A program made the position numbers and the translations under genes. Source: Phycisphaerales bacterium UBA2396 (lineage in GTDB: Bacteria; Planctomycetota; Phycisphaerae; Phycisphaerales; UBA1924). From it: a stretch of 12,986 nucleotides of DNA. The stretch is from positions 466-13,451 of the forward strand of contig DDSG01000015.1 of assembly GCA_002343325.1 (NCBI GenBank), given 5' to 3'. Below the pieces are notes generated by a model that saw only the letters and a list, made by a program, of their open reading frames with translations, searched no databases and was not told the origin of the DNA. Position 1 is the stretch's first letter. Every line of letters begins with the position of its first letter. Positions 8,081-12,986 of this stretch are shown piece by piece.

Positions 8081-8106
8081 CGAGTCATCATGCTCAAAGA
8101 CCGACC

Positions 8107-9282
8107 TTACTTGCCCGACGTCGTATCCGGGATCGCCTTGGTCGGCTGCGGCTGCTGAGGCTGCGCAGGAGCCTCGGGCCCCGCCGCCGGTGCCGGGGCC
8201 GCCGCCTCCACGTTCAACACCTCAACCTCAAAGTACAGGTCCGCGTTCGCCGGAATCGGCCCGCGGGCGCGCTCGCCGTACGCCAGCGCCGGCGGGATCA
8301 GCAGCCGAACGACCGACCCCTTCTGGTACCCGATCAACCCCGTGTTCCACCCACGGATCAACTGCCCCTGGTTGAACGTGAAGGGCTGCGGCCGACCTCG
8401 CGACGAATCGAACTGCTTCCCGTCGCCGCCCACCCAGCCCGTGTACTGCACCGACACACGATCCCGCTCCTCGATCGCCTTGCCCTCGGTGCCCTTCTTC
8501 ATTTCCAGCACCAGCAAACCCTCGCCCAGGTCCTTCACCGTGATCGGCGAAGCAATCCGCGAGAACTGGTACTGCTCACCCTCCGACGAACCCCACACCA
8601 CCTTCCCGTCCGCGTCAAAGCCGCGGTCGAGCGTCGTCAGCGTGTCCTTCGTCAGCGTCATCTCGCTGGTCATCTCCACCGCCCCGCCGAGCGAGGTCGG
8701 GAACGGATGAGGCGACTTGGCCTTGAACCCCGCACCCTCCGCCGTCACCTCCAGATCAAGCGTCCCGTACACCGACTCCGACGACAACGCCGGGAACCAC
8801 TGCGGGATCGCCGTCATCCCCACCAGCGCGGGCATGTACGGCGCCTTCGCATCACCCGCACGGTGGAACTCGAGCGTCCGAAGACGGACCTTGCCCTTGC
8901 TCGTGTAAAGCTGGAACAACGCCTGCCGGAACGGCGCGTGGATCGCGTCCGCCCGGGCAGCCTCCACGTACAGCGTGTTCGACATCCCCTGCACCACCAC
9001 CGGCGCCACCTGCATCACGATGTTCACCGTCTCGCCCGGCGCACCGCCCGACACCGGCACCGGCTTGGTCGTCTGCCACGACCCCGCCAGCATCGCCCCG
9101 ACCTTCTCGAGTTCCTTGTTCGTCCAGGCAAAGGTCGAGGGCGTGCGCGCCGGCGGCACCGCGGGCTGCGCCGCCGCCTCCACTCCACCCGTCCCCGTCA
9201 CCGTCGTGCCCGAGCCCGGCTGCCACGCCCCCGCCAGGCCCGCCACCATCATCGCCGCACCGATCGTCATCCGCGTTTTCAT
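8107..9282 (-). CDS. Exported CpeT/CpcT-like domain fused to an FKBP peptidyl-prolyl isomerase
   Basis: 391-residue secreted two-domain protein. Residues 1-20 are a signal peptide, followed by a Gly/Ala/Pro-rich linker to about 52. Residues about 56-243 resemble the CpeT/CpcT family, which in cyanobacteria attaches bilins to phycobiliproteins: LAGSWQT, TLYVEAARADAIHAPFRQALFQ (103-124), and LDRGFDADGKVVWG (218-231) ending EQYQFSRI. Residues about 255-358 are an FKBP domain with the active-site set Y280, F291-D292, F301/F303, L308-I309, W312, Y335 (LAYGERARGPIPANADLYFEVEV) and F351. It should catalyse cis-trans proline isomerisation and probably helps folding in the periplasm. The tail is Pro/Gln/Ala-rich. 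The FKBP call is firm and the CpeT-like call is by motif resemblance. No phycobiliprotein gene is present, so bilin chemistry is not implied. The start is ATG at 9282, without an obvious Shine-Dalgarno. Confidence 0.9.
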   Translation of the reverse strand: MKTRMTIGAAMMVAGLAGAWQPGSGTTVTGTGGVEAAAQPAVPPARTPSTFAWTNKELEKVGAMLAGSWQTTKPVPVSGGAPGETVNIVMQVAPVVVQGMSNTLYVEAARADAIHAPFRQALFQLYTSKGKVRLRTLEFHRAGDAKAPYMPALVGMTAIPQWFPALSSESVYGTLDLEVTAEGAGFKAKSPHPFPTSLGGAVEMTSEMTLTKDTLTTLDRGFDADGKVVWGSSEGEQYQFSRIASPITVKDLGEGLLVLEMKKGTEGKAIEERDRVSVQYTGWVGGDGKQFDSSRGRPQPFTFNQGQLIRGWNTGLIGYQKGSVVRLLIPPALAYGERARGPIPANADLYFEVEVLNVEAAAPAPAAGPEAPAQPQQPQPTKAIPDTTSGK

Positions 9283-9308
9283 GCGTCAGTTCCGCTCGTG
9301 AGTTCCGC

Positions 9309-9387
9309 GCCCCGCTCGCGGGGCACTGCCGCCGACTCTTCGCGTCCGAGAACACCCCGAACGCCGCAGTGCCCTCGGCCCGGGCAC
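9309..9387 (-). promoter_or_regulatory. Leader with mutually exclusive hairpins upstream of the CpeT-FKBP gene
   Basis: In the minus-strand RNA four segments can pair in competing ways. A (9387-9382) pairs with B (9374-9369), 6 bp. B extended (9374-9366) pairs with C (9329-9321), 9 bp. C shifted (9324-9319) pairs with D (9314-9309), 6 bp around a CGAG tetraloop. A:B plus C:D therefore excludes B:C, the topology of an attenuator. A GTG-initiated 33-codon ORF (9387-9286, nine Arg) spans the region and ends three bases before the gene start. GAGGAGG precedes it, with only three bases of spacing. In GC-rich DNA such pairing can arise by chance. Confidence 0.3.
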
Positions 9388-9450
9388 AGCCCTCCTCTAT
9401 CGACCACAACCATACGCCCGCACGCGATTCGATATCCTTACAGATTCCTA

Positions 9451-10437
9451 TCAGGCCAGTTCGGGGTACAGCTTGCCCACCACGCCCACCAGATCCTTCA
9501 CGTGGCTGATCGATTCGTTCATGTACTTCTGCTCCTGCTCGTCCATCTTGAACGTCAGGATCCGCTCAACGCCATTGGCGCCCAGCACCGCCGGCACGCC
9601 GACGAAGTAGCCCTTGCCCTTCTGCCCGGGCGCCACGCCGAACTCATCCTCGCAGTACGCCGCCGACGCGATGACGCGCTTCTTGTCGCGCACGATCGCC
9701 TCGACCATCTCGATCGTGCCGCTCGCGGGGGCGTACCACGCGCTCGTACCCATCAGCTTCACGATCTCACCACCGCCGACCTTCGCCCGCTCGACGCACG
9801 CCGTGATCTTCGCCTCAGGCAGCAGCTCGCTCACCGGGATCCCGTTCACGCTCGTCCGCTTGGGCAGCGGCACCATGTCGTCCCCGTGCCCGCCCAGCAG
9901 CAGCCCCTGGATGTCCTCAACGCTCACGCCCAGCTCCATCGCCAGGAACGTCTTGTACCGCGCCACGTCCAGCGCGCCCGCCTGACCCATCACGCGGTGC
10001 GCCGGGAAACCCGTCACCTTCCACGCCACGTACACCATCGCGTCCAGCGGGTTGCTCACCACGATCACGATCGAGTTCGGCGCATACTCACGCACCTTCT
10101 CGGCACAGTTCTTCACGATCCCCGCGTTCACCTGCACCAGGTCGTCACGGCTCATCCCCGGACGCCGCGGCAGACCCGCCGTGATCACCACCACGTCGCT
10201 GTTGGCGATGTCCTTGTAGTCGAACGTCCCCACGATGTTCGCGTCAAACTTCTCGATCGGCCCGCAGCACGCCAGATCCAGCGCCTTGCCCTTGGGCATG
10301 TGCAGCTCGGGCTTCTCCTTGTTCTGGATGTCCAGCAGGACGATGTCGCCCAGCTCCTTCGAGGCCGCCCAATGGGCGCACGTGCCACCGATGTTCCCCG
10401 CCCCGATGATGCTGATCTTCGCGCGACGCGTCGGCAT
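9451..10437 (-). CDS. mdh: Malate dehydrogenase, LDH-type
   Basis: NAD-dependent oxidation of malate to oxaloacetate in the TCA cycle, in the cytoplasm. The start is ATG at 10437, preceded by AGAGGAAA seven or so bases upstream; a TTG at 10455 would add six residues but lacks such a site. From that ATG the protein is 328 residues, normal for the family. It shows the NAD-binding GAGNIGG (12-18), D36 after the second strand (NAD over NADP), and the mobile substrate loop GLPRRPGMSRDDL with the R91 and R97 substrate arginines. It also has SNPLD (128-132, N129), LDVAR with D157 and R160, and the catalytic H184 in GGHGDDM. Arg rather than Gln in the substrate loop indicates malate rather than lactate. 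It has its own promoter-like sequence and stands apart from its neighbours, so it is probably monocistronic. Confidence 0.96.
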   Translation of the reverse strand: MPTRRAKISIIGAGNIGGTCAHWAASKELGDIVLLDIQNKEKPELHMPKGKALDLACCGPIEKFDANIVGTFDYKDIANSDVVVITAGLPRRPGMSRDDLVQVNAGIVKNCAEKVREYAPNSIVIVVSNPLDAMVYVAWKVTGFPAHRVMGQAGALDVARYKTFLAMELGVSVEDIQGLLLGGHGDDMVPLPKRTSVNGIPVSELLPEAKITACVERAKVGGGEIVKLMGTSAWYAPASGTIEMVEAIVRDKKRVIASAAYCEDEFGVAPGQKGKGYFVGVPAVLGANGVERILTFKMDEQEQKYMNESISHVKDLVGVVGKLYPELA

Positions 10438-10500
10438 GCTGATTTCCTCTTCCAAAGTCGGACCCGGACCCGCGTGGAGCCTCCTCCCCGCCAGGGGCCG

Positions 10501-10530
10501 ATTCTAGGTCGCCTTTCCCCCCTCCCCCAA
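10501..10530 (-). promoter_or_regulatory. Candidate sigma70-type promoter for mdh
   Basis: Reading the minus strand, TTGGGG (10530-10525) and TAGAAT (10506-10501) are separated by 18 bases. The -10 matches TATAAT at five of six positions and the -35 matches only at TTG. It lies just after the upstream terminator and would give a leader of about 55-60 bases before the mdh ATG. That position makes it more believable than the -35 alone would. Confidence 0.45.
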
Positions 10531-10540
10531 CCACGCAACG

Positions 10541-10579
10541 CCAAAACAAAGCGGGGCGGCCCATGCTCAGGCCGCCCCG
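10541..10579 (-). terminator. Intrinsic terminator of the HEAT-repeat gene
   Basis: A perfect 10-bp G+C stem (10570-10579 with 10552-10561) around an 8-base loop. On the minus strand it is followed by CTTTGTTTTGG, a good U-rich tract. It starts 36 bases after the stop codon at 10615 and separates this gene from mdh. Confidence 0.85.
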
Positions 10580-10614
10580 TCAATCGACTGCTCTTGATCA
10601 GTCCGCCGGGACGA

Positions 10615-12843
10615 TCACCAGACCCGCTGGGGCTTCCCGGTGATCAGGGGCAGCAACTGCGAGTTGGGCAGGTCCAGAGCGCCCAGCACCGCCGCCGCCG
10701 CCGTCGACTCCTCGCGGTCCTGACCCATCGCCATCTCGCGAAGACGGGTCACGTGACGCTCCTCGACCTTGTTCCCAAACCGCTTGGCGCTGTCGGCCAG
10801 CTTGCCCAGCATCACGATCCGCTCCGCGCCAGACGCGTTGACCGCCGCCTCGGCGATCGCACGCTGCGTCTCTGTCGAATCGATCCGCGAAAGCACCTCC
10901 GCCACGTCGATCCGAACGTTCAGACGCTTGTCGCCCAGCGAACCAATCAGGCTCGGCGCCACGTCCGCCACGCGGAGCACGCCGTTCCCCGACACCGCCA
11001 GCTCGCGAAGAGCCGCCAGAGCCGCGTTGGAATACGACGTCGCCTCATCGCTCGTGATGTCGCCGCCGCTCACCGCGCCCGTCAACTCACGCACCGTGTT
11101 CGCGATCGCCTCCTCGCCCACCGCGCTGCTGCGGATGGCAAGGCCCGAGTCGCCCATGAACCGCTTGCGAAGATCCGCCACATCCGACTGCTCGGCCAGC
11201 GCCAGGATCGGCGTCGCCGCCAGCTTCGGGTTCGCGCGGGCCTCGCCCAGGAACGCCTGCGTCCGCTCGCCGCCCAGGTTCGCCGCGACGACCAGATCCA
11301 CCGCCGGCGCCTCCGCCAGGGGCAAGGCGATCTCGCCGAGCGTCCGCCCGAAGGGCAGCACGCGATACCCGAGCCGCTCGATCACCGGACGAACCGCCTG
11401 GTACACCTCGACGCTCGACGCCGAAACCACCGCATAGCGGTCCGCCGCCTCGCGGATGCAACCGGCCAAGATAGGCACCACACGCTCCGAGCCCGAGAAC
11501 GACTCCTTGGGCGAAGCGCTCGCCAGAACCAACGCCGCCTCGTACTGCACGCGACGGTTCGGATACGACAGCGACTCAAGCAGCGGCTGCCGCGACAGCC
11601 CGCTCGACCACAGCGACGACCCGCCCGCGCTGCGACCCAGCGCGGCGATCGCCTTGCGGGCCAGCGGCGTGTTCTTCGCGTCCGTCGCCCTCGCCAGCAC
11701 GCGCTGCTGCACCTGCGCCCCGGAGGCAATCGCGAAGTACATCGCGTCCTTTTTCTCTTCGCCGTACGCCGGGTTCGTGTACCCCTCGGGCGTCTCGATC
11801 TCTCGCTTGAGGTTCGCCGCAACCCACAACGCCAGCGTCTCCGGATCCGACGAGTTGAGCGTGAGCGCCCGCTCGGCGCACCGCATCGCCATCGCCTCGT
11901 GGAACACGCTCGTGCGGATCGCGTTCATCGCCAGCCCGGTCTGCGGCGAGAAGCTCCACAGCAACTGGAACTCCTCCCCGGGGAAGCTCGTCACGTCCGA
12001 CAGCTCGTTGTAGTACCGCTCCGCCAGCGCCGTGAACAACTCCGCCGGGCTCCGACCGCCGTCGGCACCGAACTTCGCCAGAGCACGCTCGCACGCCGAC
12101 TTGACCGCCTTGTTCGACGTCGCCGCGTTCACCTCGGCGATGTAAGGCAGGCTCGCCGGGTACGCCACCGCGCCCAGGATGTCGATCACCCGCTCCTGGT
12201 TCACGCCGTCCAGACCGCCGAGCGCCACGCACAAGGGCGCAACCGCCCGCGGGCCCATCGCGATCAGAACCTGACGCACCTCCGACGCCAGCACCGCATC
12301 CTTATTGTTCGTCAGCGACTCGAGCAACTGGGGCACGGCATACTCGCCCGCCACCTTGAGTCGCTCCTCCGCCAGAATCCGGCCACGCGCCGTCCCCGTC
12401 AGCATCCCGATCGCCTGCGCGATCTGCGCCGGATCACGGGCAATCGCCAGCTTGCCCGACGTGTACAGCTTGAGCAGCCGCGACGCCACATCCTCAAGGT
12501 CCGCCACGCGGAGCGCCTTGGCCGTCGCCGCCTCGAACCGATCGAGCTGCTCGCCCTGCTCCACCAGCTTGACCAGCGCCGGCCCGTCCAGATTCTTCGA
12601 CAGCAGCTCCGCCGCCATCGACTTGGCCAGCACGTAGTTATCGATGTTCACATAGTGCGTGAAGTCCGCCAGGAGTTGGCTGTTCGACGCCGGACGCTCT
12701 TCCCCCGCCGGCTGCGCCCACGCCACCGACGAAGGCAGACCCGCCACCGTCAGCACGGCCGCCGCGGCGATCGCCGCCCGACCGAGAACCGCCACACCCG
12801 AGTGAGACCGCGTCCGATTTGCTTCGCCGCTCTGCTTCGTCAC
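10615..12843 (-). CDS. Secreted HEAT-repeat protein with an embedded receiver-like domain
   Basis: 742-residue protein of unknown function. The start is GTG at 12843, chosen because AGGAG lies seven or eight bases upstream and a signal peptide follows directly (residues 1-43: charged Arg/Lys stretch, AAIAAAAVLTVAGL, then AWA before Q). An ATG at 12912 would add 23 unlikely residues. After the leader the chain is almost all helical. HEAT-like pairs are visible at about 156-259 (VPQLLESLTNNKDAVLASEV, VAPLCVALGGL), 397-446 (LLESLSYPNRRVQYEAALVL) and 605-690 (APSLIGSLGDKRLNVRIDVAEVL). Residues about 468-587 instead alternate strand and helix in the order of a response-regulator receiver: AVVSASS, GYRVLPFGRTL, VDLVVAANLGG, ATPILALAE. 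The phospho-acceptor Asp position is A521 and the conserved Thr position is A550. Likely a periplasmic scaffold or interaction protein. Confidence 0.85.
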   Translation of the reverse strand: MTKQSGEANRTRSHSGVAVLGRAAIAAAAVLTVAGLPSSVAWAQPAGEERPASNSQLLADFTHYVNIDNYVLAKSMAAELLSKNLDGPALVKLVEQGEQLDRFEAATAKALRVADLEDVASRLLKLYTSGKLAIARDPAQIAQAIGMLTGTARGRILAEERLKVAGEYAVPQLLESLTNNKDAVLASEVRQVLIAMGPRAVAPLCVALGGLDGVNQERVIDILGAVAYPASLPYIAEVNAATSNKAVKSACERALAKFGADGGRSPAELFTALAERYYNELSDVTSFPGEEFQLLWSFSPQTGLAMNAIRTSVFHEAMAMRCAERALTLNSSDPETLALWVAANLKREIETPEGYTNPAYGEEKKDAMYFAIASGAQVQQRVLARATDAKNTPLARKAIAALGRSAGGSSLWSSGLSRQPLLESLSYPNRRVQYEAALVLASASPKESFSGSERVVPILAGCIREAADRYAVVSASSVEVYQAVRPVIERLGYRVLPFGRTLGEIALPLAEAPAVDLVVAANLGGERTQAFLGEARANPKLAATPILALAEQSDVADLRKRFMGDSGLAIRSSAVGEEAIANTVRELTGAVSGGDITSDEATSYSNAALAALRELAVSGNGVLRVADVAPSLIGSLGDKRLNVRIDVAEVLSRIDSTETQRAIAEAAVNASGAERIVMLGKLADSAKRFGNKVEERHVTRLREMAMGQDREESTAAAAVLGALDLPNSQLLPLITGKPQRVW

Positions 12844-12986
12844 GCTCGACTCCTGTGCGCCCGCTCCTGCGGCGCCGCAACGACCGGGCTCGCCCTGCGA
12901 TCCCGGCCGCATCTATCCCCCGAGGCCTTTCCCGGCCCCGGCCCGCACCCCGCCAACCCCCCTCCTGTGCGTTCCCGGCGGCGTCG
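12844..12986. other. Upstream region of the HEAT-repeat gene
   Basis: 143 bases of very GC-rich sequence to the window edge. On the minus strand it contains the AGGAG ribosome-binding site of the HEAT gene (about 12850-12855) and a perfect 12-bp palindrome, TGCGGCGCCGCA, at 12868-12879. I see no convincing -10/-35 pair and no gene. Confidence 0.5.

Noticed and set aside
8852..9409. Minus-strand 185-codon frame crossing the CpeT-FKBP start
   Set aside because: It overlaps the signal peptide and CpeT-like region out of frame and translates to Gly/Asp/Arg-rich sequence without family features.
9405..9420. TATGGT as a -10 box for the CpeT-FKBP gene
   Set aside because: Only four of six bases match and no -35-like hexamer lies at suitable spacing.
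12868..12879. Perfect 12-bp palindrome as an operator
   Set aside because: Made only of a GC-rich core in very GC-rich DNA, with no second copy and no adjacent promoter; too little to call.

Overview
The window is a GC-rich bacterial chromosomal segment with eight protein genes, all on the minus strand. The style fits a member of the Planctomycetota, probably close to Phycisphaerae. The signs are: M14 carboxypeptidases carrying aspartate-rich calcium-type loops, a large secreted HEAT-repeat protein, mixed ATG/GTG starts with only some Shine-Dalgarno sites, and very high G+C at third codon positions. This assignment is inferred from gene content and style, because no rRNA or other marker gene is present.

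In transcription order (right to left): (1) 12843-10615 is a secreted HEAT-repeat protein with an embedded receiver-like domain, closed by a good intrinsic terminator at 10541-10579. (2) 10437-9451 is an LDH-type malate dehydrogenase (mdh), with its own sigma70-like promoter around 10501-10530. (3) A 168-bp spacer that can form competing hairpins leads to 9282-8107, an exported protein joining a CpeT/CpcT-like domain to an FKBP peptidyl-prolyl isomerase. A strong hairpin follows at 8052-8080. (4) A compact cluster runs from 8035 to the window edge. It holds a zinc-finger-less DnaJ-type co-chaperone, the tRNA-modification enzyme MnmG, a Kef/CPA2-type cation:proton antiporter with a TrkA-N domain, and two tandem M14 zinc-carboxypeptidase paralogues. 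Two junctions in this cluster are GTGA overlaps, which suggests translational coupling.

Much of the content is ordinary housekeeping (mdh, mnmG, a co-chaperone, a K+/H+ antiporter). The unusual parts are four. The two coupled M14 paralogues include one with an intact zinc and catalytic set and one that has lost it. A CpeT-like, bilin-lyase-type domain is fused to FKBP. A degenerate receiver-like domain sits inside a secreted HEAT protein. A 44-bp direct repeat lies exactly at the left window edge, inside the last gene, and shifts its reading frame. I see no rRNA, tRNA, CRISPR array, insertion sequence or phage genes. No gene-free stretch exceeds 300 bp.
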